Shown here in pieces: positions 46,032 to 54,587 of a stretch of 56,650 bases of DNA (the stretch's first letter is position 1; every line of letters starts with the position of its first letter). The position numbers and the translations under genes are program-made. Where the stretch lies: contig JACOTM010000112.1 in the NCBI GenBank assembly GCA_016178305.1, forward strand, positions 1 through 56,650, written 5' to 3'. The notes beneath the pieces were generated by a model. It was not told the DNA's origin. It was given only the letters and a program-made list of their open reading frames with translations, and made no database searches. Source of the DNA: Flavobacteriia bacterium. GTDB taxonomy: Bacteria > Bacteroidota > Bacteroidia > Flavobacteriales_D > Crocinitomicaceae.

Positions 46032-47481
46032 TTTTCAGAGTTTGAGAATTACTAAAAGCAAAAAGAAGTGTAAATGTAATCAAGCCATTCAAAATCAACA
46101 TTTCATTTCCAAAAAGGTAACCATTGAACCATTCGACGGAATTTCTGTCAAGTAAATAGCAAATCATTGGAGAAAGTATGCAAACGATCGGAACCATTAC
46201 ATCTTTCAAAGCTCTTTTGGTTAAAATACCAAACGAGAACAAACCTAATAATGGACCATAAGTATAACCTGCTATAACAAAAATTAAATCAATGATACTT
46301 TTATCATTTTTCCATTTAAAAAAGAAAACTAAAGCTGTAAATAACACAGCAAAAGCTAAATGTATTTTTTTTCTAAGTTTTGTTTTTTGAATTTCATTTA
46401 AATCTTTTCTTCTTTGAAAACCAAGAATATCGATGCAAAATGATGATGTCAATGCGGTAATGGCTCCATCAACAGAAGGAAATAAAGCAGAAATAAGACC
46501 AATAATAAATATGATAAAAATACCTAATGGCAAATGCTGTTGCACAATTGAAGGAAACATATCATCGGGCTTAAATTCCCATCCATTTTGTTGGGCAAAC
46601 AAATACAAAATACCACCTAAAAATAAAAACAAAGCATTAACCAATAATAGAACAAATGAAAATGACAATATATTTTTTTGCGCATCTTTTAAATTTTTAA
46701 CACTGATGTTTTTCTGCATCATTTCTTGATCTAAACCTGTCATTGTAATTGTTATAAAAGCCCCCCCTAAAATATGTTTTAGAAAATAATCTTTTTTCAA
46801 AGGATCTGTTCCCCAAAGACTTGTCATGTTTTTATGTTCTAAATTTGACCATAATGTTGACCAATCCCATCCTAAAACATCTTTTATTGAAAAAATACAA
46901 ACAACCAATGCCAATAACATAAATATCGTTTGTAATGTGTCTGTCCATACAATTGTTTTGACACCTCCTTTAAAAGTATATAACACAATCATCGTCATAA
47001 TTAAACAAGTTGTGAACCAAAAAGGCAAATCTAATTCATTAAACACAAATATTTGCAAAACATTGATAACCAAATACAAACGAACTGTAGCACCTAAAGT
47101 ACGTGAAATGATAAAATAACCTGCTCCCCATTTGTAAGCTTTGAAACCTAAACGATATTCTAAATAGCGATAAATAGATGTTAAATTGTAACGGTAATAA
47201 AGCGGTAACAATACGTAAGCTACTACAAAATATCCGATAAAAAAACCTAGAACCAATTGGTAATAATGCCATCCTCCAGTTCCAACTGCCCCAGGAACAG
47301 AAATAAAAGTTACACCAGATAAAGATGTCCCGATCATTCCAAAAGCAACTAAATACCAAGGACTTTGTTTATTTCCTGAAAAAAAAGAGTCTGAATCAGC
47401 ACCTTTAGAAGTGAAAATAGAAATTCCAATTAACAAGCCGAAATAAAGAATTAAAATTGTAATAATCAATATAGAAGACAT
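46012..47481 (-). CDS. Sodium:solute symporter (SSS family)
   Basis: The 489-residue protein has about 13 membrane helices. F-S-G-N-K-Q-S-P-W-Y-L-V-A-F-G near residue 34 and G-G-V-K-T-I-V-W-T-D are signatures of sodium/solute symporters of the SGLT fold. The substrate is unknown. It is transcribed first and its stop overlaps the GlmU-like gene by 20 nt, so uptake and sugar-nucleotide use may be linked, by position only. Confidence 0.93.
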   Translation of the reverse strand: MSSILIITILILYFGLLIGISIFTSKGADSDSFFSGNKQSPWYLVAFGMIGTSLSGVTFISVPGAVGTGGWHYYQLVLGFFIGYFVVAYVLLPLYYRYNLTSIYRYLEYRLGFKAYKWGAGYFIISRTLGATVRLYLVINVLQIFVFNELDLPFWFTTCLIMTMIVLYTFKGGVKTIVWTDTLQTIFMLLALVVCIFSIKDVLGWDWSTLWSNLEHKNMTSLWGTDPLKKDYFLKHILGGAFITITMTGLDQEMMQKNISVKNLKDAQKNILSFSFVLLLVNALFLFLGGILYLFAQQNGWEFKPDDMFPSIVQQHLPLGIFIIFIIGLISALFPSVDGAITALTSSFCIDILGFQRRKDLNEIQKTKLRKKIHLAFAVLFTALVFFFKWKNDKSIIDLIFVIAGYTYGPLLGLFSFGILTKRALKDVMVPIVCILSPMICYLLDRNSVEWFNGYLFGNEMLILNGLITFTLLFAFSNSQTLKNENQIA

Positions 47482-47502
47482 ATTTTCAATTTATTTGAAT
47501 TA

Positions 47503-47510
47503 CAAATATA
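47503..47510 (-). promoter_or_regulatory. Candidate -7 box of the symporter gene
   Basis: TATATTTG on the minus strand, 21 nt upstream of the ATG at 47481. Confidence 0.45.
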
Positions 47511-47680
47511 CAAATCAAGATAATTTTAAACTTTAACTACTTTAACAAGTTGTGAGCAATAGAATGTTTAGAATTGAAAACATAATCTGAATCACATAAA
47601 TTATACAAAAAAACAAAGTCGTAACCTACTTTTCAAGACGCTGTGAGAATTTCTAAAAATGAACATAAGAAGGTTAATTG

Positions 47681-47713
47681 AAAATAAAAAGCCGATAAAT
47701 TAATTACCGGCTT
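47681..47713 (-). terminator. Terminator of the cys cluster, after the ferredoxin-NADP reductase gene
   Basis: AAGCCG (47689-47694) pairs with CGGCTT (47708-47713); on the minus strand the stem is followed by TTTTTATTTT. It lies 66 nt past the reductase stop. Confidence 0.75.
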
Positions 47714-47779
47714 CAATATTATTATTAACTCGATTAAAAATTTGCAATCAGATTTTAATCGAACTAGATTGTTTTTTAA

Positions 47780-48790
47780 TTAAAAACCATTCACTCCATT
47801 TACAGTCGTATATTTTAATACATTTTTTTTGTCCGGGTGAATTATAGCAAAAGCAGATTGAACGGCCAATGTTCCTTCGTGAAAGCCGCATAAAATTAAT
47901 TTCAATTTATTTTCATACGTATTTACATCGCCGATTGCATAGATTCCTGGGATATTTGTTGAATAATCCAAGGTATTCACTTTTATCGCTCCTTTTTCAA
48001 TTTCTAATCCCCAGTTTCCAATTGGACCAAGACTTGGTTTTAATCCAAACAAAGGAATGAAATGATCTGCATCGGTAATAATCTCACCATCTTTAGTATG
48101 ATTAATTGTGACACTTTCTAATTGAGAACCACCATTTAAACCAACTACTTCAGCTTCTGTAATTAATTTAATTTTCCCCTCTCCAGCTAAGTCTATTACT
48201 TTTTGAACAGAATCTAAGTGCCCTCTAAACGAAGAATTTCGATGCACTAAAACAACCTCTGAAGCAATTTTTCTTTCGGTTAAATAAATCGACCAATCTA
48301 ACGCAGAATCTCCTCCACCAGCTATTACACAACGTTTTCCTTTATAAAATTCAGGATCTTTAATAATATATTCCACTCCTTTATCTTCAAAGTCTTCTAT
48401 ATTTGAAATTGGTGGTTTTCTTGGTTCAAAAACACCTAAACCTCCTGCAATCATTACGATTGGTGCATGATGTTTCGTTCCTTTTACTGTTGTAACAATA
48501 AAAGTTCCATCTTCTAATTTATCAATTTCGGTTGCAGCTTCTCCAAGCGTAAATCCAGGTTTAAATGGCGCCGCTTGTTCCATTAAATTATCAATCAAAT
48601 CACCAGCTAAAACAGAAGGAAATCCTGGTATATCATAAATTGGTTTCTTTGGATAAATCTCTGAACATTGTCCACCAGGCTGAGCCAAAGAATCGATTAA
48701 ATGACATTTTAATTTTAATAATCCTGCTTCAAAAACTGTAAATAAACCTACTGGTCCAGCCCCTATTATTATGATGTCTGTTTCTATCAT
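47780..48790 (-). CDS. Ferredoxin-NADP reductase, thioredoxin-reductase-like
   Basis: The 336-residue flavoprotein has FAD-binding G-A-G-P-V-G (10-15), P-G-G-Q-C-S-E near residue 38, and an NAD(P) loop G-G-G-D-S-A-L-D. It lacks the CxxC redox pair of thioredoxin reductase, the mark of the YumC-type ferredoxin-NADP reductase. Its place at the end of the sulfate assimilation cluster suggests that it reduces the ferredoxin used by the sulfite reductase encoded at the other end. It has its own TATCTTTG box, so it may also be expressed separately. Confidence 0.9.
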   Translation of the reverse strand: MIETDIIIIGAGPVGLFTVFEAGLLKLKCHLIDSLAQPGGQCSEIYPKKPIYDIPGFPSVLAGDLIDNLMEQAAPFKPGFTLGEAATEIDKLEDGTFIVTTVKGTKHHAPIVMIAGGLGVFEPRKPPISNIEDFEDKGVEYIIKDPEFYKGKRCVIAGGGDSALDWSIYLTERKIASEVVLVHRNSSFRGHLDSVQKVIDLAGEGKIKLITEAEVVGLNGGSQLESVTINHTKDGEIITDADHFIPLFGLKPSLGPIGNWGLEIEKGAIKVNTLDYSTNIPGIYAIGDVNTYENKLKLILCGFHEGTLAVQSAFAIIHPDKKNVLKYTTVNGVNGF

Positions 48791-48869
48791 CTTATTATTT
48801 TTTACTATTAATCTTTATTAATCAAGTATTTAAACTGTAATTAATTTCAAAATTTCAAATTTCAGAGAA

Positions 48870-48877
48870 CAAAGATA
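48870..48877 (-). promoter_or_regulatory. Candidate -7 box of the ferredoxin reductase gene
   Basis: TATCTTTG on the minus strand, 79 nt upstream of the ATG at 48790. Confidence 0.45.
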
Positions 48878-48947
48878 CAAAGGAAAGAAATGAAAAACTA
48901 TAATCTTTATCATATTCTCCAACACTTCCTCAAGCTATCATATAATC

Positions 48948-50204
48948 TCAAATTACATCATTTTCAATAATTCCAGCAGCTACTGTATTGTTTGTATTTT
49001 CATTAATTAAGATGAAAGATCCCGTTTTTCTGTTTTTTTGGAAAGCATCATAACTTACTGAATCAGCTGTCTTTATCAATACCTTGCAAAAATCATTTAA
49101 GTTAATTGTCCCATCACTTTCCAAATGCTCATTGGTATGAATATTTAATTTGCCTTGAACGTCTTTAATTACTGCTTTCGTTCGAAAACTATTTTGCTGT
49201 AACAATAATTTTTGTCCATTTACAAATGCTTTATTATCCATCCAACAAATCGTTGCTTTAACTTCTCTTTCTGAAATTATTTCTTCATGAATTCGAACAA
49301 AAGTAGCTCCACGACTGACATCTAAATCATCTTGAATATGAATAATTACTGGCTGACCTTCAAATGCTTCCTTAACATCAACTAAATTACTTTCTATACG
49401 AGTAATTGTAGTAATTGCATCTGTTGGAAAAACTTTGATTTTGTCTCCTATTTTCAAACTACCACTTAAAATATTTCCAGCATAACCTCTATAATCATGT
49501 AAATCATCTGTTTGAGGACGAACTACATATTGAACTTGAAAACGCGCCTCTGTTCCTGCTACATTTCTTTCGATTTCAACTTCTTCTAAAAACTCAAGTA
49601 ATGATGGTCCTTTATACCAAATCATGTTTTCAGAACTTGAAACGACATTATCTCCCGCCAAAGCACTTGCTGGTATAAAAGATATTTTTTTCAGATTTAA
49701 TTGTTTCGCAAAAATCGAAAAATCTGCTTGAATTTGTTCATAAAGAGCTTCATTGTAATTCACTAAATCCATTTTATTTACACAAACTAAAACGTGTGGA
49801 ATACCTAATATTGATGCAATAATACTATGACGCTTCGTTTGATCAGTAATCCCATTTCTAGCATCAACTAAAATGATTGCCAATTCTGCATTTGATGCAC
49901 CTGTAAACATATTACGGGTATATTGGGCATGACCTGGTGTGTCGGCAATAATAAATTTTCGTTTATCAGTCGAAAAATATTTGTATGCTACATCAATTGT
50001 AATCCCTTGTTCGCGTTCTGCACGAAGCCCATCTGTCAACAAAGCTAAATCAATTTCAGTATCTATTCCAGTTACTTTACTCTGTTTGGTTAGCGTTTCA
50101 ATGATATCCGTTGATATTGAATTGCTATCATATAATAATCGTCCGATCAGGGTACTTTTCCCATCATCTACGTTACCTGCTGTAAAAAATCTTAATAACT
50201 CCAT
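48948..50204 (-). CDS. cysN: Sulfate adenylyltransferase subunit 1 (GTPase)
   Basis: CysN is the EF-Tu-like GTPase that drives APS formation by CysD. The 418 residues carry G1 G-N-V-D-D-G-K-S-T (10-18), D-T-P-G-H near residue 90, V-N-K-M-D-L and an EF-Tu-type barrel. There is no fused APS kinase (CysC), consistent with the APS-type CysH in the cluster. A repeat-filled gap of 80 nt separates it from cysD upstream. Confidence 0.95.
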   Translation of the reverse strand: MELLRFFTAGNVDDGKSTLIGRLLYDSNSISTDIIETLTKQSKVTGIDTEIDLALLTDGLRAEREQGITIDVAYKYFSTDKRKFIIADTPGHAQYTRNMFTGASNAELAIILVDARNGITDQTKRHSIIASILGIPHVLVCVNKMDLVNYNEALYEQIQADFSIFAKQLNLKKISFIPASALAGDNVVSSSENMIWYKGPSLLEFLEEVEIERNVAGTEARFQVQYVVRPQTDDLHDYRGYAGNILSGSLKIGDKIKVFPTDAITTITRIESNLVDVKEAFEGQPVIIHIQDDLDVSRGATFVRIHEEIISEREVKATICWMDNKAFVNGQKLLLQQNSFRTKAVIKDVQGKLNIHTNEHLESDGTINLNDFCKVLIKTADSVSYDAFQKNRKTGSFILINENTNNTVAAGIIENDVI

Positions 50205-50208
50205 TTAA

Positions 50209-50282
50209 TTAATTTTGAATTATAAATTTTGAATTTTGAATGAAAAAAATAATTCATCATCCAACATTCAACATTCATAATT
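50209..50282. repeat. Imperfect inverted repeat in the cysD-cysN gap
   Basis: TTTTGAATTTTGAATG (50227-50242) and CATTCAACATTCATAA (50265-50280) are reverse complements at 14 of 16 positions. Both arms hold two copies of a GAAT-like unit. Confidence 0.75.
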
Positions 50283-50284
50283 AT

Positions 50285-51190
50285 TTAAAAATACCCTCCT
50301 TTTTTTCTATCTTCCATTGCTGCTTCTGAGATACGATCATCCATTCGAGTAGCTCCTCTTTCGCTGATTTTCGTGTTTTTTAATTCAGCTATGATTTCTT
50401 CAACTGTATAGGCTTCACTTTCAATAGCGGCTGTACATGTCATATCTCCTACTGTTCTGTAACGAACATTTCTTGTTACTATCGTATCATCTTCATCAAT
50501 TTGAATAAATTCATTTGTTGCCATTAATTGCCCTTGTTCCGTTAAGATACATTCACGTTCATGTGTAAAATAAATTGGAGGTAATTCAATTTTTTCACGT
50601 TGAATATAATTCCAAACATCTAGTTCAGTCCAATTACTGATTGGAAATACACGAACGTTTTCACCTTTATCAACTTTACCATTGTAGATATTCCATAACT
50701 CAGGACGTTGTTTCTTGGGATCCCACTGACCAAATTCATCTCTTACTGAGAAAATGCGCTCTTTTGCTCTTGCTTTCTCTTCATCTCTTCGAGCACCACC
50801 GATACATGCATCAAATTCAAATTCCTCAATGGTATCTAACAAAGTATATGTTTGTAACGGATTTCTACTCGGAAACTTTCCTTTTCCATCTTGAAGATTT
50901 CTTTCTTTGATTGTGTCTTCTACTTTACGCACAATTAATTTCTCCCCTAACTTTTCAGCTAATTGATCTCTATATGCAATTACTTCAGGAGCATTGTGAC
51001 CTGTATCCACATGAACTAATGGAAATGGAAATTTTCCTGGACGAAATGCTTTCATTGCTAAATGAACTAAACAGATACTGTCTTTTCCACCGCTAAACAA
51101 CAAAGCAGGACGATCAAATTGACCAGCAACTTCTCGTAAAATGTAAATTGCTTCTGCTTCTAATTCATCTAAATAATTTATTTTACTCAT
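50285..51190 (-). CDS. cysD: Sulfate adenylyltransferase subunit 2
   Basis: CysD forms adenylyl sulfate (APS) from ATP and sulfate with energy from CysN. The 301-residue protein has the PP-loop S-G-G-K-D-S (33-38) and the R-R-D-E-E-K-A-R-A-K-E segment typical of the family. It lies between cysH and cysN, in the order of an assimilatory operon. Confidence 0.95.
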   Translation of the reverse strand: MSKINYLDELEAEAIYILREVAGQFDRPALLFSGGKDSICLVHLAMKAFRPGKFPFPLVHVDTGHNAPEVIAYRDQLAEKLGEKLIVRKVEDTIKERNLQDGKGKFPSRNPLQTYTLLDTIEEFEFDACIGGARRDEEKARAKERIFSVRDEFGQWDPKKQRPELWNIYNGKVDKGENVRVFPISNWTELDVWNYIQREKIELPPIYFTHERECILTEQGQLMATNEFIQIDEDDTIVTRNVRYRTVGDMTCTAAIESEAYTVEEIIAELKNTKISERGATRMDDRISEAAMEDRKKGGYF

Positions 51191-51231
51191 TTTTTTATTT
51201 TGATATTTTTTGATATTATCATTTCATGCAT

Positions 51232-51315
51232 GTGGACATGCGATTAGTGGACATGCGATTAGTGGATATGCGATTAGTGGATATGCGATTAGTGGATATG
51301 CGATTAATCGCATAT
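51232..51315. repeat. Five 15-bp tandem repeats plus a 20-bp palindrome between cysH and cysD
   Basis: The unit GTGGA[C/T]ATGCGATTA occurs five times without gaps (51232-51306); the first two have C, the last three T at position 6. The right end passes into ATATGCGATTAATCGCATAT, a perfect 20-bp palindrome (51296-51315) that ends at the base next to the cysH stop codon. Just left, GCATGT-GG-ACATGC is another inverted pair. Confidence 0.95.
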
Positions 51316-51999
51316 TTACGAGGCATGCAATCCGCATTCTTTTTTCGATTTATCTTCCCACCACCATCTTCCGCCCCTGAAATCTTCGCCTTCTTTTATT
51401 GCACGTGTACAGGGTTGACAACCAATGCTCACAAAACCTTTATCGTGTAAAATATTATATGGAATATTATTTTTTGAAATTTCAGCTTTTACATCATCCA
51501 AAGTCCAATTTAACAATGGTTGTACTTTAATTAAATTGCGTTGTTCATCCTTTTCAATCATCTCTAAATCTTGACGATTTTCAGAATGTTCAGCTCGTAA
51601 ACCTGTAATCCAGCATTTCACTCCCTCTAAAGCTCTATTCAAAGGCTCTACTTTACGAATAAAGCAACATTCTTTTCTATTTTCAAGCGACTCATAGAAA
51701 CTCAATGGACCTTTATTAGTCATCAATTCTTGAGTTGCTTCAACTTGTGGGAAAAATACTTCAATCGGTTGTTCATAACGAGCAATCGTTCTATTCAACA
51801 CATGATATGTTTCTGGAAATAAACGACCAGTATCTAACGTAAAAACACGAATTGGTAATTTATTTACAAAAATGTGATGTGTAATAACCTGATCTTCCCA
51901 ACTCAAACTCGTTGAAAAAGCAGCCTGATTAGCAAATTCATCTGCAATTGCCACTAAAATTTCTTCTAAAGAAAGTTGTTCTATGTTGTTTAGTTTCAT
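51316..51999 (-). CDS. cysH: Adenylyl-sulfate (APS) reductase, CysH family
   Basis: The enzyme reduces activated sulfate to sulfite. The 227 residues have C111-C112 (E-C-C-F-I-R-K) and C194-x-x-C197 (I-G-C-Q-P-C), the four ligands of a 4Fe-4S cluster that mark APS reductases; the catalytic C222 is in K-E-C-G-L-H. PAPS reductases lack the two pairs. This fits the absence of an APS kinase gene or domain. The tandem 15-bp repeats begin within a few bases after the stop codon. Confidence 0.93.
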   Translation of the reverse strand: MKLNNIEQLSLEEILVAIADEFANQAAFSTSLSWEDQVITHHIFVNKLPIRVFTLDTGRLFPETYHVLNRTIARYEQPIEVFFPQVEATQELMTNKGPLSFYESLENRKECCFIRKVEPLNRALEGVKCWITGLRAEHSENRQDLEMIEKDEQRNLIKVQPLLNWTLDDVKAEISKNNIPYNILHDKGFVSIGCQPCTRAIKEGEDFRGGRWWWEDKSKKECGLHAS

Positions 52000-52017
52000 T
52001 TTTTATTTTTTTTAGAA

Positions 52018-52078
52018 ATTAGATACTAGACTTTAGATACTAGAAAAAATCTAAGGTCTAAAATCTAAGGTCTAGCTT
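52018..52078. repeat. Imperfect 25-nt inverted repeat in the aldo/keto reductase-cysH gap
   Basis: Arms 52020-52044 and 52050-52074 match at 18 of 25 positions, plus two G-T pairs, with a 5-nt loop. Each arm holds two copies of a TTAGA-[n6]-TAGA-type unit. The element fills the gap between the two genes. Confidence 0.75.
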
Positions 52079-52957
52079 CTATTTTTTTGTTGAATTATAG
52101 ATTCTATGCCAATCTTCATGTGTTAACTTAATTTCACTAGCTGTTGCGGCGTTTTTGATACGTTCTTTGTTTAAACTACCTATAATTGGCAAAGCACCTA
52201 ATTTATGAATCCATGAAACTGCAATTTGCTCCACATTTGAATTGTATTTTACTGCAATATCCGTTAATACATCTCTAATCGCTAAAGCTTCATTATCATG
52301 ACCGTATAAAATTCTTCCGTCTGCTAAAGGAGCCCATGCCATAGGTTTTACGTATTTTTCTTTTGCTAAAGCTAAACGACCATCATGAACAGCTGAAGTA
52401 TTGAATAGATTCAATTCAAAATGATTTGTAACAATATCTAATGATAAATTCGATAACAATTGATGTTCAAATACGTTAAAATCAGAAATACCGATGTGTT
52501 TAACTTTCCCACTATAAACCAATTTATTCAATGCAGAAACCACTTCATCCGCTTTCATTAAAGGATCATAATCTTTTAACAACAATACATCGATATAATC
52601 TGTATTCAACTGTTTCAATGAATTCTCTACTGTTGAGTTTAAATATTTATCCGTCAATTGATTGTAAGTAATTTTCCCTGAAATCGGATTATGAGATTTA
52701 TATCCAATTTTAGAAAATAAAACTATGTCTTCACGATTTAAAGATTTACTAGCTAAAGCTTTACCAAATAATTCTTCAACTTTTCCTAAACCATAAGAAT
52801 TCGATAAATCAAAACCGTTGATTCCAAGTTCTAAACAATAATTTGTAATTTCTTTAATATTAGAAACATCTAAATGTTGTTCTTCACTCCATCTCCAAAA
52901 ACTATAAATAGAATCAGATATTACTGGTCCTGAATCACTTAAATACACTTTTTTCAT
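52079..52957 (-). CDS. Aldo/keto reductase
   Basis: The 292-residue protein is an NADPH-dependent TIM-barrel oxidoreductase with the family segments D-L-S-N-S-Y-G-L-G (catalytic Asp and Tyr), V-L-F-S-K-I-G-Y-K (Lys) and I-G-S-L-N-K-E-R (cofactor). It resembles YdhF/YajO-type reductases. Its substrate is unknown and it is not a known step in sulfate assimilation, yet it lies within the cluster, 21 nt after the permease-fusion gene. Confidence 0.88.
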   Translation of the reverse strand: MKKVYLSDSGPVISDSIYSFWRWSEEQHLDVSNIKEITNYCLELGINGFDLSNSYGLGKVEELFGKALASKSLNREDIVLFSKIGYKSHNPISGKITYNQLTDKYLNSTVENSLKQLNTDYIDVLLLKDYDPLMKADEVVSALNKLVYSGKVKHIGISDFNVFEHQLLSNLSLDIVTNHFELNLFNTSAVHDGRLALAKEKYVKPMAWAPLADGRILYGHDNEALAIRDVLTDIAVKYNSNVEQIAVSWIHKLGALPIIGSLNKERIKNAATASEIKLTHEDWHRIYNSTKK

Positions 52958-52978
52958 ATTTTTTTTATTAAATTTTTA

Positions 52979-54475
52979 TTATTTCAACACCGTCAGAATT
53001 ATAATTCTTAAACTCACAATAATTATGATAATTCCAACCATCAACATCATTGCTTTCACATTTAATTTTCTTGAAAGATATGCTGCAATTGGTGCTGCAC
53101 AAACTCCTCCTAAAATTAACCCAACAAAAGTTTGCCAATGCGACGTACCAATTAATGTGAAAAAAGTGAAAGAACTCGCCAAGGAAACAAAAAATTCGGC
53201 TAAGTTTACTGAACCAATTATCATTCTTGGGTTTTTACCACTTGCAATTAAAGTTGAAGAAACTACGGGTCCCCAACCTCCTCCTCCAATCGAGTCTAAA
53301 AATCCTCCTACAGTTGCTAACCATCCAACATGTGTCACTTTTTGACGTTTCGAACTTTTTTTTATCACTTTCCGAATAATAATCACCCCTAAAATCAAAG
53401 TATAAACACCAACTATTGGTTTGATAAACACATTATAATTTTCAAATTCAGAAAGAATATATGCCCCTAAAACAGAACCGATTACTCCTGGAATCAATAT
53501 GGTTTTAAACAGTTTATTGTTTACGTTTCCAAACCTTAAATGCATAAAACCAGAAACACCGCTAGTAAATATTTCTGAAGTGTGAACACTCATACTTGCG
53601 ACTGCTGGGGAGATTCCAAAAGAAAGTAAAAATGTTGTTGCACTTACACCATAAGCCATGCCCAATGCACCATCAATCATCTGAGCAATAAAACCGCCAA
53701 TCATAAAATAGACAAAATCAATTTCTAAAGATGAAATCAAAACATGCGATTGCTTGTAAATTGACTCTAAAGGAATAATCGTAAACAATAGATGCCCTGC
53801 CAACATTATTCCTAAGATTGAAGCCATATATCCAAACACTTTTTTAAAACTAAATAAATACCATGCTTTGCTTTGACTATCATGCAATTGACTAGTAAGC
53901 TTATCTAATTTTAAAACTTTTCTTTGAAAATCACCTTTCAAATGATTTCTTATTTTACTCAAATTTTCTAATGAATTATCTATTTCATTTGGAATATTAT
54001 CATTAAAAATCTCTTTTAATCTTTTTGCAATTGTTGGTGATTTACCATTTGTTGAAATACCAATTTTTAAATTCCCTTTAGTTACTGTAGACCCTAAATA
54101 AAAGTCACATAATTCAGGCTTATCAGCTGCATTACATAAAATTCCCTTTGCATTCACCTCCTTTTTTATTTGTTCCGATAACTCAACATTATTTACAGCT
54201 GTAATAACCAACTGAGCTTTCTCTAAATGACTCGCTGAAAAAGCTGATTCTATCAATTCTACAAAAGGATAAGATGCTGCAAATTGTTTTAATTCATCAA
54301 TAAAATTTATCGAAATAACTTTGACCTTACATAATGGTGAATTTGTAAGTATTGCTGTTAATTTTTCCAAAGCTACTTTCCCTCCTCCTACCAACACAAT
54401 TGACATTTCATTCAGCTTTAAGAAAACTGGAAACAATTCATTTTTTTCTTTTATTTTACATGCTATCGAATTCAT
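52979..54475 (-). CDS. Fusion of siroheme-synthase dehydrogenase domain and TSUP (TauE/SafE) permease
   Basis: Residues 1 to about 200 are a CysG-N/Met8-like precorrin-2 dehydrogenase and possible ferrochelatase: V-L-V-G-G-G-K-V-A-L near 28-37 (NAD loop) and N-A-A-D-K-P-E-L-C-D-F, with D118 at the family's catalytic position. A coiled linker follows. Residues about 225-498 form a TSUP permease with eight or nine helices and the repeat motif G-F-I-A-Q-M-I-D-G-A-L-G-M-A-Y-G (written separated). TSUP members export or import sulfite, sulfate or organosulfonates. The reading frame is continuous with no sign of frameshift. Context is a cobA-to-cysN operon, so the protein would make siroheme and carry a sulfur anion. 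Confidence 0.9.
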   Translation of the reverse strand: MNSIACKIKEKNELFPVFLKLNEMSIVLVGGGKVALEKLTAILTNSPLCKVKVISINFIDELKQFAASYPFVELIESAFSASHLEKAQLVITAVNNVELSEQIKKEVNAKGILCNAADKPELCDFYLGSTVTKGNLKIGISTNGKSPTIAKRLKEIFNDNIPNEIDNSLENLSKIRNHLKGDFQRKVLKLDKLTSQLHDSQSKAWYLFSFKKVFGYMASILGIMLAGHLLFTIIPLESIYKQSHVLISSLEIDFVYFMIGGFIAQMIDGALGMAYGVSATTFLLSFGISPAVASMSVHTSEIFTSGVSGFMHLRFGNVNNKLFKTILIPGVIGSVLGAYILSEFENYNVFIKPIVGVYTLILGVIIIRKVIKKSSKRQKVTHVGWLATVGGFLDSIGGGGWGPVVSSTLIASGKNPRMIIGSVNLAEFFVSLASSFTFFTLIGTSHWQTFVGLILGGVCAAPIAAYLSRKLNVKAMMLMVGIIIIIVSLRIIILTVLK

Positions 54476-54491
54476 TAAAATTTAATTTATA

Positions 54492-54499
54492 CAAAATTA
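54492..54499 (-). promoter_or_regulatory. Candidate internal -7 box ahead of the siroheme/TSUP gene
   Basis: TAATTTTG on the minus strand, 16 nt upstream of the ATG at 54475; possibly a secondary promoter within the cluster. Confidence 0.35.
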
Positions 54500-54587
54500 C
54501 TTAATTAATTTATTAATTCTATAGATTAAATAGAATATTATTTTACAAAACTTCTGTATTTCGCTAAACAAAACAGAATAAAAGTAT

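Noticed and set aside
51232-51306. Possible CRISPR array
   Set aside because: Units are contiguous 15-mers without spacers and no cas genes are present.
51226-51450. Open frame with repeated V-D-M-R-L residues on the plus strand
   Set aside because: It is produced by the 15-bp tandem repeat (a multiple of 3) and overlaps the end of cysH on the other strand; no homology or expression signal supports it.
52979-54475. Two separate genes joined by an assembly error
   Set aside because: The frame is continuous, codon use is even, and a flexible linker joins the domains.
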